7,352 bases of DNA from a bacterium (GCA_021161645.1 JAGHAC010000028.1:1-7352); one strand, 5' to 3'; positions 1-5,809 are shown, counted from the first letter of the stretch. The notes: generated by a model not told the origin, from the letters alone. Program-made: numbers and translations.

Positions 1-562
1 AGTTTACAATTTCTTCCAATATTTCTCCATATATTTTTTCAAAAACTTGTGTTGTTAAAATAAAGATTTTATCTTGAGGAATAATTTTGACTGTACCGAA
101 GTTGACAAAGGGTTTAGATGAGAACTGTTCCTCTTTTTGTTCTTCTAATTCCTGACTTAAGTCCAGAAGCTCTTCGTCTCTCAAAAGTAAGATTTTATTG
201 TTACCGAAAGAGGAAAAATGAAGATAGAAGTTGTTAGTATTTATAATAATCAAATGAAAATTTCCCATCCATCTTGTCTCTCCAGCATTTAATCTTTTGT
301 TAAGTAAAGCATTTAATTTTTTGAGAGCATTATGAAAGTTTTCTTCAGGTAATAGTTTAGTGTTTTTGTAAAAATTATTCTTGATAGTTTCAGCGATCTG
401 AAAAAAGAACTCTTGATCCTCTGGTTGAGGATGATAAAGTTCTAAAAGAATGTATAAATCTCCCAAAAAAAGAGTTTCATTGTTTGGGGGACGGAAGTGA
501 AACGATCGGAATTGATACTCGTTTTTAAATTTAGGGTTGAAATAAAATTCAAAGACTTTCAT
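1..562 (-). CDS. Degenerate PP2C-like (PPM-fold) protein, 3' end outside window
   Basis: The minus strand is open from an ATG at 562-560 to the window edge, giving 187 residues with no stop. I see no signal peptide or membrane segment, so it is probably cytoplasmic. The pattern follows a PPM/PP2C-type fold: a strand-rich start (residues 30-42, LGDLYILLEL), a helix (50-65), a 'pe..f..alkklN.lL' helix (71-88), then strands GNFHLIII (100-107), FYLHFSSFG (112-120), KILLLRDEELLDLS (123-136) and a late strand DKIFILTT (164-171). In active PP2C enzymes metal-binding aspartates sit at GDSR-like and SDG-like positions; here those read FGNN and TTQ, so catalysis looks lost. The fold call is by eye; the coding call is firm because the translation is clean and a TATAAT lies 7 nt before the ATG. 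It is divergent from the tRNA and rlpA-like gene. Substrate or partner is unknown; a sensory or scaffold role is possible. Confidence 0.8.
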   Translation of the reverse strand, partial: MKVFEFYFNPKFKNEYQFRSFHFRPPNNETLFLGDLYILLELYHPQPEDQEFFFQIAETIKNNFYKNTKLLPEENFHNALKKLNALLNKRLNAGETRWMGNFHLIIINTNNFYLHFSSFGNNKILLLRDEELLDLSQELEEQKEEQFSSKPFVNFGTVKIIPQDKIFILTTQVFEKIYGEILEEIVN

Positions 563-569
563 CAATTTT

Positions 570-575
570 ATTATA
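570..575 (-). promoter_or_regulatory. -10 box of the leftward gene, leaderless arrangement
   Basis: On the minus strand TATAAT occupies 575-570 and only seven bases (569-563) separate it from the ATG at 562. Transcription would begin at or one base before the start codon, so the mRNA has essentially no leader and no Shine-Dalgarno site. I see no good -35 at normal spacing. The core ATTATAAT is nearly palindromic, so it also reads as TATAAT on the plus strand (572-577), with a weak TTCAAA at 548-553; this could serve the tRNA but is poorly supported. Confidence 0.6.
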
Positions 576-612
576 ATGCTACAATAAATAATAATAAACC
601 CCTAACAATTTC

Positions 613-647
613 ACTACCCACTACCCACTATGCACTATGCACTGAAT
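613..647. repeat. Heptanucleotide tandem repeat, 5 units, upstream of tRNA
   Basis: Five consecutive 7-base units start at 613, 620, 627, 634 and 641: ACTACCC, ACTACCC, ACTATGC, ACTATGC, ACTGAAT. The array drifts progressively and ends two bases before the tRNA 5' end. It is non-coding. Confidence 0.85.
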
Positions 648-649
648 CT

Positions 650-722
650 GGGCGTGTGGCTCAGAGGCTAGAGCACTGCCTTCACACGGCAGGGGTCGCA
701 GGTTCGAGTCCTGCCACGCCCA
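650..722 (+). tRNA. tRNA-Val, anticodon CAC
   Basis: All 73 positions fold as a cloverleaf. The acceptor stem GGGCGTG (650-656) pairs with CACGCCC (715-721) and A722 is the discriminator. The D stem is GCTC/GAGC, the anticodon stem CTGCC/GGCAG, and the loop TTCACAC carries anticodon CAC, which reads the valine codon GUG. The T stem is GCAGG/CCTGC with loop TTCGAGT. The CCA tail is not encoded (CAA follows the discriminator), so it must be added after transcription. No convincing dedicated promoter or T-tract terminator is visible; degenerate tandem repeats flank it closely on both sides. Confidence 0.97.
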
Positions 723-728
723 CAAAAT

Positions 729-756
729 CCAGAATCTAGAATATAGAATTTAGAAT
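729..756. repeat. Heptanucleotide tandem repeat, 4 units, downstream of tRNA
   Basis: Four adjacent 7-base units at 729, 736, 743 and 750 read CCAGAAT, CTAGAAT, ATAGAAT, TTAGAAT (consensus NYAGAAT). It has the same period as the array upstream of the tRNA but an unrelated unit sequence. Only the first two bases vary. Confidence 0.85.
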
Positions 757-778
757 AATTTTGAAGAAACATAATATA

Positions 779-828
779 GAAATTTGTTGAAATTTGTAGA
801 AATTAATGGAAATTTATTGAACTTAACA
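779..828. repeat. Degenerate 10-bp tandem repeat, 5 units
   Basis: Units start at 779, 789, 799, 809 and 819: GAAATTTGTT, GAAATTTGTA, GAAATTAATG, GAAATTTATT, GAACTTAACA. The GAAATT core is kept in four units and decays in the last. The 10-base period matches roughly one helical turn and puts a short A/T tract on the same face each turn, so the segment may be curved. It lies upstream of the promoter at 862-890. Confidence 0.75.
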
Positions 829-832
829 ATAA

Positions 833-851
833 AACGAGAATTACTCTCGTT
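833..851. other. Small hairpin between tRNA repeats and rlpA-like promoter
   Basis: AACGAGA (833-839) and TCTCGTT (845-851) form a 7-bp stem with loop ATTAC. No T-tract follows on the plus strand. On the minus strand the stem is followed by a TTTTATTG-like run, so a leftward terminator reads slightly better, yet no leftward gene enters here. It may end the tRNA transcript weakly or be a regulatory element just before the -35. Confidence 0.4.
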
Positions 852-861
852 CTATCGAAGG

Positions 862-890
862 TTGACGCCTTAAGTAATTTATGATATAAT
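862..890 (+). promoter_or_regulatory. Sigma-70 type promoter with extended -10 for the LysM/RlpA gene
   Basis: TTGACG at 862-867, a 17-bp spacer, and TATAAT at 885-890 preceded by TG at 882-883 (extended -10). Transcription should start near 897, leaving a leader of about 23 nt that holds the ribosome site. Confidence 0.88.
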
Positions 891-904
891 TTCAGTACTA
901 AGCA

Positions 905-912
905 AAGGAGGT
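905..912 (+). promoter_or_regulatory. Strong Shine-Dalgarno site fixing a TTG start
   Basis: AAGGAGGT at 905-912 is a near-perfect anti-16S match seven bases before TTG at 920. No other in-frame start is near (the next in-frame ATG is codon 74), and TTG supplies the basic residues of the signal sequence, so it decides the start. Confidence 0.88.
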
Positions 913-919
913 AAAAAGA

Positions 920-1528
920 TTGAGAAAGAAACTGCTTACTTTAGTATTAGTGGGAGGCTTGAGTGGGATTTTTTTGTTTTCGGGTTATTTCTTTAATCAA
1001 GAAACAGCCGTTGTAGCCGGAGAAAACATAGCCGATACAAAAGTTCTAGATGAAAATTTAGCAAAGATAGAGCAGGGGACTATAGAAATCGTGGTTCGTA
1101 AGGGTTGGACCTTGGAAGAAATAGCCCAGGGCGTCGGGATGAAGTTGAAAGAACTAATGAGGCTTAACGACCTGAGAGACGATAATATCTACCCCGGACA
1201 AGTTTTATTTGCAATGCCTTACACCGCATTTGATAAGGTTTTGATAAGTTGGTATGGACCTGGATTCCATGGAAAGAGAATGGCAAACGGCGAAATTTTT
1301 AATATGTATGATGCCACAATTTGTGCTCATAAATGGCTACCATTCGGCACACGAGTGAGATTGATACGGATGGATACAGAAGAAAGCATAGAGGTAGTTG
1401 TGCAAGATAGAGGACCTTATGTTGCAAATCGTCATTTCGATCTTTCTTACGGCGCAGCACGATTATTGAATATGGTAGAAAAAGGTGTAGTTCTTTGTAA
1501 AGTAGAGGTTATTGGCCCGTCTCGTTGA
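920..1528 (+). CDS. Exported LysM + RlpA-like double-psi beta-barrel protein
   Basis: This 202-residue protein probably acts on or binds peptidoglycan outside the membrane. Residues 1-26 form a basic start (MRKK) and one hydrophobic helix, a signal peptide or anchor; there is no lipobox. Residues 56-99 match LysM (VVRKGWTLEEIAQ, LNDL, IYPGQVL), a glycan-binding module. Residues 107-198 match the RlpA double-psi beta-barrel: SWYGPGFHG (110-118), NGE (123-125), AHK (136-138), LPFG (140-143), DRGP (163-166), FDLS (173-176). The His and Asp of AHK and DRGP, conserved in RlpA lytic transglycosylases, are present, so enzymatic activity is plausible but unproven; a purely binding role is the alternative. 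C-terminal SPOR, found in many proteobacterial RlpA proteins, is absent. The only two cysteines, C135 and C193, fall in the barrel and might form a disulfide. The gene is monocistronic: own promoter, Shine-Dalgarno, and terminator overlapping its stop. Confidence 0.93.
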   Translation: MRKKLLTLVLVGGLSGIFLFSGYFFNQETAVVAGENIADTKVLDENLAKIEQGTIEIVVRKGWTLEEIAQGVGMKLKELMRLNDLRDDNIYPGQVLFAMPYTAFDKVLISWYGPGFHGKRMANGEIFNMYDATICAHKWLPFGTRVRLIRMDTEESIEVVVQDRGPYVANRHFDLSYGAARLLNMVEKGVVLCKVEVIGPSR

Positions 1529-1549
1529 GAGCGGGTCTTTTTATTTCTT
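1514..1549 (+). terminator. Intrinsic terminator overlapping the stop codon
   Basis: GGCCCGTCTC (1514-1523), loop GTT, then GAGA-g-CGGGTC (1527-1537) form about a 10-bp stem with one bulged G (1531), followed by a T-rich run from 1538. The hairpin begins inside the last codons and the loop holds the first base of the TGA stop. The T-run occupies the -35 region of the next gene. Confidence 0.88.
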
Positions 1550-1558
1550 TTAATTGTT

Positions 1559-1567
1559 TGATATAAT
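1559..1567 (+). promoter_or_regulatory. Extended -10 promoter, leaderless start of the Clp-like operon
   Basis: TG at 1559-1560, one base, then TATAAT at 1562-1567. The ATG at 1577 follows after nine bases, so the predicted transcript has a leader of only 2-3 nt. No clear -35 is present: the position falls in the terminator T-tract, so the extended -10 must carry recognition. Confidence 0.75.
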
Positions 1568-1576
1568 AAGAACAGA

Positions 1577-1960
1577 ATGAGATACAGCGTTTTAGGAGAA
1601 TATATCAAATGGCATTATTGTGAGATGCCCAAAGAAATTCAGAGGGGCTGGTTTAATTATTTAAAATTTTATTTAAACTATTTTTCTGTTCCCATTTTAC
1701 TTAAGACATTTTTTACTCCATGGAGAAGATATAGTTGGTCCTATGGACGAGGGTTTAGTTTTTCGCGATATTTTGAGGTATTTATTTCTAATATGTCTAC
1801 AAGGATCATCGGAATGATTGTGCGCACCTTTTTAATTATTGCCGGAATAATAGTAGATTTATTTGTTTTGGTTTTTGGGGCAGGGTTTTATTTAATTTGG
1901 TTTTTTCTACCTGTCATAATAATTATTTTGTTTGTAATGGGATTTAATTATTTATTTTGA
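1577..1960 (+). CDS. Small integral membrane protein, first gene of the Clp-like operon
   Basis: A 127-residue hydrophobic protein with no family I can name with certainty. Residues 1-75 contain aromatic, basic and probably amphipathic stretches, including FYLNYFSVPILLKTFFTPWRR (about 31-51) and a GRGFSFSRYFEVFISN block (58-72). Residues 78-100 and 102-125 are two strong membrane helices, separated by a Gly-rich turn (GAG), ending at the C-terminus. The FTPWRR/GRGFSFSRYFE pattern looks conserved-family-like rather than random. The ATG is fixed by the -10 box nine bases upstream and there is no Shine-Dalgarno. The Clp-like gene starts 14 bases after its stop, so the two are almost surely cotranscribed. 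This suggests, as inference only, that it is a membrane partner, adaptor or substrate platform for that ATPase. Confidence 0.85.
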   Translation: MRYSVLGEYIKWHYCEMPKEIQRGWFNYLKFYLNYFSVPILLKTFFTPWRRYSWSYGRGFSFSRYFEVFISNMSTRIIGMIVRTFLIIAGIIVDLFVLVFGAGFYLIWFFLPVIIIILFVMGFNYLF

Positions 1961-1974
1961 TTTTGGTGGTGTAG

Positions 1975-4512
1975 ATGATAAATTTTGATTTCAAAAATTC
2001 TAATCCATACAAATCGGTTTGCTTGTCAAAAAACCTCTTCTTTAGAAGTGCCAAATCTTTCAGATATTTGAGTTTGGCTTTTTGTCTTTTGTTTTTCTTT
2101 TGGATAATTTTAGATTTTGTTACATATTTTGATTTATATGCCATAAAAATCCCTTTAGGGCTTTTATTTCTTTCTCTTGCTTTCTATCTCTTTTTTAGTC
2201 TTGTAGATGGGTTCTATCAGGGAAAGATAAAGAATCCACCTATTCCGGATAATGCCAGAGTAAAAAATTTAGCGGATCTGCTAGATTTTAATGCTGCTCA
2301 AATTATTTTTCGAGCCGAAAAACTCCAGAAAAAATTAAAAATTTCTTCTCTTAATGCCACCTTGGTTTTTTATTCTATATTAAAAAGCGATAACAGTTTA
2401 ATAAGATTTCTTTTTAGCCGTCTTCTGTTGAACAATAAAGAGTTGGCAAAATATATAGAAGGATTTCTTAAGCAGGGAATCTATCAGGAAAAGTTAGTAG
2501 AAAAAAATCTCTCGGAAGATCTTATTGAAACTATTGAGACGGCTATCAAAATTGCTCGCCGAAGAAAACATAAAAGAATTTTTTTAGGAGATCTTTTAAT
2601 TGCTCTCTCTGAAACCGACAAAATTTTCAATCAGATATTAGATCAACTCCAGCTTCATCCAGAAGATATGAAAAACCTTGTCGAGTGGTATGAATTTTTA
2701 GAAAAAAAACAAAGAGAGAAGAAAAAATTTTGGTCCTACAAAAATCTTCTTAAAAAGGGAAGTTTGGCAAAGGATTGGGCAGTAGGATATACTATTACTC
2801 TTGATGAGTTTGCCCTAGATTGGACAAAAATTATCAAACAATCAAATTATCCTGAAATTATAGGTTATGAAGAAGAAATAGATCAATTAGAACATATTTT
2901 AGCTAGTCCCGAGCTAAATAATGCTTTGATTATTGGCGAACCAGGAGTAGGAATAAAGAATATTATTCGGGCACTAGCAAAGAAAAGCGCCCTCGGATTA
3001 AGTTTGTCGGAAACAAATTATAAAAGAGTGGTAGAGCTACAAATGTCTGCTCTTCTTGCTAAAGCTCAAAATTTAGATGAAGCAGAAGAATTACTTCAAA
3101 AAATTTTTAGCGAAGTGGTAGCGGCAGGAAATGTTATCTTAGTAATAGACGAATTTCATAATTATGTGGGAAGAGAAAGCGGAGCAGGCGCTTTAGATAT
3201 TACTAGTTTATTGGTTCCTTATTTAAGAATGCCACAATTCCCATTAATAACTCTTACCAGTTATATGGGACTTCATAGAGATATAGAACAAAACCCTTCT
3301 TTGCTCAACTATTTTGTAAAAATAGAAGTGAAAGAGCCAAGCGCTCAGGAAACTCAAAAGATGTTAGAAATGGAAATTCCGGAGTTGGAAAGTAAATATA
3401 AAAAATATATAAGCTACCAGGCACTTAAAGATCTTATCAAGCTTTCTGAGAAATTTATTACCAATGTGCCGTTTCCAAAGAAAGCTCAGGAACTCTTGGA
3501 AGAGGCTTTTGTGAAAACTACTTCCAAAAAACAGCAATGGATAATGCCCGAAGATATTGCCTACCTTGTAACTCAAAAGACAGAGATTCCTGTTGGTAAA
3601 CTGGAGAAAGAAGAAAAACAAACACTTCTTAATTTAGAAGAGCTTATCCATAGACGGATCATTAATCAGAATGAGGCTGTAAAAGAAGTATCGTCAGCGT
3701 TGAGACGAGCACGAGCCCAAATTGTTGAAAGGAAAAAACCCATGGGTTCGTTTTTGTTTCTTGGTCCCACAGGTGTTGGTAAAACAGAAACAGCAAAGGC
3801 GTTAGCAGAAATTTATTTTGGTTCAGAAGAAAAAATAATTCGTCTAGATATGTCTGAATTTCAAAATATCGAAGATATTCCCCGTTTAATTGGCGGGCCA
3901 GAAAATGAAGGATTACTTACCACTCCTGTACGAGAAAATCCTTTTTCTTTGGTATTACTAGATGAGATTGAAAAAGCACATTTGAATATTTTAAACCTCT
4001 TTTTGCAAGTATTAGATGAGGGACATATTACCGATGGCTTGGGTAGAAAGATAGACTTTAGAAACACAATAATTATTGCCACCTCTAATGCAGGATACAA
4101 GATTATTTTGAAAGCGCTGGAAAAAGGAAATGATTTATTAAAAATTAAACAACCTTTGCTTGAGCACTTGTTTCAAGAAGGAACTTTCAGGCCAGAATTG
4201 GTTAACAGATTTGATGCAGTGGTTTTATTCAGGCCTCTTAGCAAAAAAAATCTATTGGATATTGCCCAGTTAATGCTTAATAAAATCAAAAAGGGTTTAG
4301 AAGAGAAAAGAATAGAATTTGTTATCACAGAACCTCTCAAGGAAAGGGTTGTAGAATTAGGATACAATATTACTTTTGGGGCAAGAAATATGAAAAGAGT
4401 GATTCAGGATAAAATAGAAGATGCTATCGCTCAGGCGCTTTTAAAAGAAGAGTTAAAACCGGGTACAAAGTTTCAAATTAATCCAGAAGATTTTTCTATT
4501 GAAATATTGTAA
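1975..4512 (+). CDS. Membrane-anchored ClpA/B/C-like AAA+ protein with degenerate first ATPase domain
   Basis: This 845-residue protein has a Clp/Hsp100 layout behind a membrane hairpin. Helices at 29-52 and 56-77 are joined by a short outer loop, leaving the rest cytoplasmic. Residues 100-240 resemble a double Clp_N domain. NBD1 (about 290-460) follows Clp order but reads GEPGVGIKN (321-329) where GEPGVGKT is expected, keeps Walker B IDE (391-393), has QNLD (365-368) in place of the KYRG-type pore loop, and LLNYF (443-447) in place of the LERRF arginine fingers. NBD2 (about 555-845) has intact Walker A GPTGVGKT (597-604), Walker B LLDE (661-664), sensor-1 N705, arginine finger NRF (744-746) and sensor-2 GAR (802-804), but goes from RLIGGP (637-642) to ENEGLLTT without the PGYVGY segment. 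No IGF/VGF ClpP loop is seen at 706-738. The ATG at 1975 follows a GGTGGT site at 1965-1970. It likely uses ATP in NBD2 to remodel or scaffold envelope proteins; classical proteolysis with ClpP is unlikely. Confidence 0.95.
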   Translation: MINFDFKNSNPYKSVCLSKNLFFRSAKSFRYLSLAFCLLFFFWIILDFVTYFDLYAIKIPLGLLFLSLAFYLFFSLVDGFYQGKIKNPPIPDNARVKNLADLLDFNAAQIIFRAEKLQKKLKISSLNATLVFYSILKSDNSLIRFLFSRLLLNNKELAKYIEGFLKQGIYQEKLVEKNLSEDLIETIETAIKIARRRKHKRIFLGDLLIALSETDKIFNQILDQLQLHPEDMKNLVEWYEFLEKKQREKKKFWSYKNLLKKGSLAKDWAVGYTITLDEFALDWTKIIKQSNYPEIIGYEEEIDQLEHILASPELNNALIIGEPGVGIKNIIRALAKKSALGLSLSETNYKRVVELQMSALLAKAQNLDEAEELLQKIFSEVVAAGNVILVIDEFHNYVGRESGAGALDITSLLVPYLRMPQFPLITLTSYMGLHRDIEQNPSLLNYFVKIEVKEPSAQETQKMLEMEIPELESKYKKYISYQALKDLIKLSEKFITNVPFPKKAQELLEEAFVKTTSKKQQWIMPEDIAYLVTQKTEIPVGKLEKEEKQTLLNLEELIHRRIINQNEAVKEVSSALRRARAQIVERKKPMGSFLFLGPTGVGKTETAKALAEIYFGSEEKIIRLDMSEFQNIEDIPRLIGGPENEGLLTTPVRENPFSLVLLDEIEKAHLNILNLFLQVLDEGHITDGLGRKIDFRNTIIIATSNAGYKIILKALEKGNDLLKIKQPLLEHLFQEGTFRPELVNRFDAVVLFRPLSKKNLLDIAQLMLNKIKKGLEEKRIEFVITEPLKERVVELGYNITFGARNMKRVIQDKIEDAIAQALLKEELKPGTKFQINPEDFSIEIL

Positions 4513-4573
4513 AAAGGTCGAGCTTAAAGGTGAGTTTGGGTTATCAAAAAACTAAAAATTAACCAAGCTAAAT

Positions 4574-5755
4574 ATGGAAGAAAATTTTTCTCAACCACAA
4601 TCATTTGGAAATTTTGATTTCTCGCCAATTCCAGAAGAGAGAAGGAGAAAGAAAAAAGTTGTTGCGGTTGTATTAATAGCGTTTTTGTTAGTTGTCACAG
4701 GAATTATTGGCGTTTTAGCAGCAAGAATTTGGGATCCTTTATGGAATCCCTTTAGACCTTCGCCAGAGTTGGTACTTGCTCGGGCAATAGAGAATATGTT
4801 TAGTTTAAAATCATATCATTCCGAGGCTAACATAAATATTGATGCAACGAATTTGGATACTCAAGAGGCGTTTAAAATGAATCTCCAGATAGACAGTGAT
4901 ATAAATGAGTTTGACGAAAAAGAACCAAAGAGTCATAGTATTTTTACAACAAATGTTGGAGTTCAAGGAGTAAATTTCATTTTAGGAGGTGAAACAATTC
5001 AGATAGGAGAAGAAACATATATTAAAATTAATACTTTGCCAGTTCCTCTTTTAATGGAACTTCAAGCAGAGTTTCCTAACCTTAATCAAATTGTTGATAA
5101 ATTAAAGAATCAATGGATTAGTTTTAATCCAAAAGATCTGGGAATGAGCATGGGAATTAATTCTTTGACTCCACAAGAAAGGAAAGAGATAGAACAGAAG
5201 TTTCAAAATTTAGTTTTTAAGTATCCGTTGGTTAAGATCAAAAAAGAATTGCCTGACCAAACAATAGATGGCCAAAAAATGTATCAGATTCTTACGGTTT
5301 TAGATAAGGAAAACACAAAGCTTTATCTTGCGGAAGCGCTTAAACTTGTGGAAGAATATAATTTATTTCCGGACGCATCATATGATGAAAAAGAAATAGC
5401 TCAGTTAAATAAAGCTATTGATGAGTTTTTTGACAAGGCAGGAGAAATCGAGATTTATTTTCTTGTAGGACAGAATGATTATTTTATACACCAGATAAAA
5501 GGAATGAAAACTATAGAAAAATTTACATCTGAAACCGAGCAAGGAACAGAAAATGTTTCAATGGAATTAGTTTGGAATGTCAGTGTTTCCGATTTCAATA
5601 AACAGAAAAAAATTGAAAGACCAAAAGAGAGTCAGAGCATTATGGAAATTTTTATGAATTTGTTAACGAATTATTACGGAAGTTCTTCAGGAAATGAAAT
5701 GTTTTATCCGCAACTTGAGACTGAGTATCCTTCAATGGAAATTCCTGGTCTTTAA
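4574..5755 (+). CDS. Single-pass membrane protein with large outer domain, LolA/LppX-like by pattern
   Basis: A 393-residue protein. Residues 1-28 are a cytoplasmic tail ending in ERRRKKK; 29-50 is one membrane helix; 51-393 should face outwards. After a WDPLWNPFRPSP linker, the outer domain opens with ELVLARAIENMFSLKSYHSEANI (65-87), a helix-then-strand pattern like lipoprotein carriers of the LolA/LppX/DUF6612 type. It continues with alternating strands, ETYIKINTLPVP and QWISFNPKDLG, and a late strand-rich half (285-345). That fold assignment is a guess from pattern. The final 40 residues are low in structure and end in Tyr/Pro/Ser-rich sequence. It begins 61 bases after the Clp-like stop with no terminator between, so it probably belongs to the operon. 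No Shine-Dalgarno or good -10 is visible; an in-frame stop at 4553-4555 rules out an upstream start. It might bind lipid or a glycan, or sense envelope state. Confidence 0.88.
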   Translation: MEENFSQPQSFGNFDFSPIPEERRRKKKVVAVVLIAFLLVVTGIIGVLAARIWDPLWNPFRPSPELVLARAIENMFSLKSYHSEANINIDATNLDTQEAFKMNLQIDSDINEFDEKEPKSHSIFTTNVGVQGVNFILGGETIQIGEETYIKINTLPVPLLMELQAEFPNLNQIVDKLKNQWISFNPKDLGMSMGINSLTPQERKEIEQKFQNLVFKYPLVKIKKELPDQTIDGQKMYQILTVLDKENTKLYLAEALKLVEEYNLFPDASYDEKEIAQLNKAIDEFFDKAGEIEIYFLVGQNDYFIHQIKGMKTIEKFTSETEQGTENVSMELVWNVSVSDFNKQKKIERPKESQSIMEIFMNLLTNYYGSSSGNEMFYPQLETEYPSMEIPGL

Positions 5756-5774
5756 ATAAAGATATTCAACCTGT

Positions 5775-5809
5775 CCAAAAAGTGCGAGGTTTAACCTCGC
5801 ACTTTTTGG
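5775..5809. terminator. Perfect 16-bp hairpin terminator, symmetric
   Basis: The arms 5775-5790 and 5794-5809 are exact reverse complements (CCAAAAAGTGCGAGGT and its mate) around a TTA loop. The A5 and T5 runs inside the arms make it look bidirectional, although genes on both sides read rightwards. It ends the 1577-5755 operon. The next -35 starts at 5810, the base after the hairpin. Confidence 0.92.

Noticed and set aside
497..739. Plus-strand open frame of 80 codons
   Set aside because: It runs through the whole tRNA-Val and two tandem repeat arrays and overlaps the leftward coding region, with no ribosome site or promoter.
613..828. CRISPR array
   Set aside because: The repeats are 7-10 bp, contiguous and degenerate, without spacers, and no cas gene is near.
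1944..2144. Minus-strand open frame spanning the start of the Clp-like gene
   Set aside because: No promoter or ribosome site; it is antisense to well-supported coding sequence.
2935..2961. A sequencing frameshift explaining the odd Walker A (GEPGVGIKN)
   Set aside because: The frame is clean before and after, and pore loop and arginine fingers in the same domain have also changed, so real divergence is more likely.
3364..4367. Three short minus-strand open frames
   Set aside because: They are antisense to conserved AAA+ motifs and have no start signals.
4513..4573. Possible hairpin or attenuator between the Clp-like gene and the next gene
   Set aside because: Only short arms with bulges (GGTTA/TAACC, AGCTT/AAGCT) and mutually exclusive pairings; no T-tract. 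Not strong enough to call.
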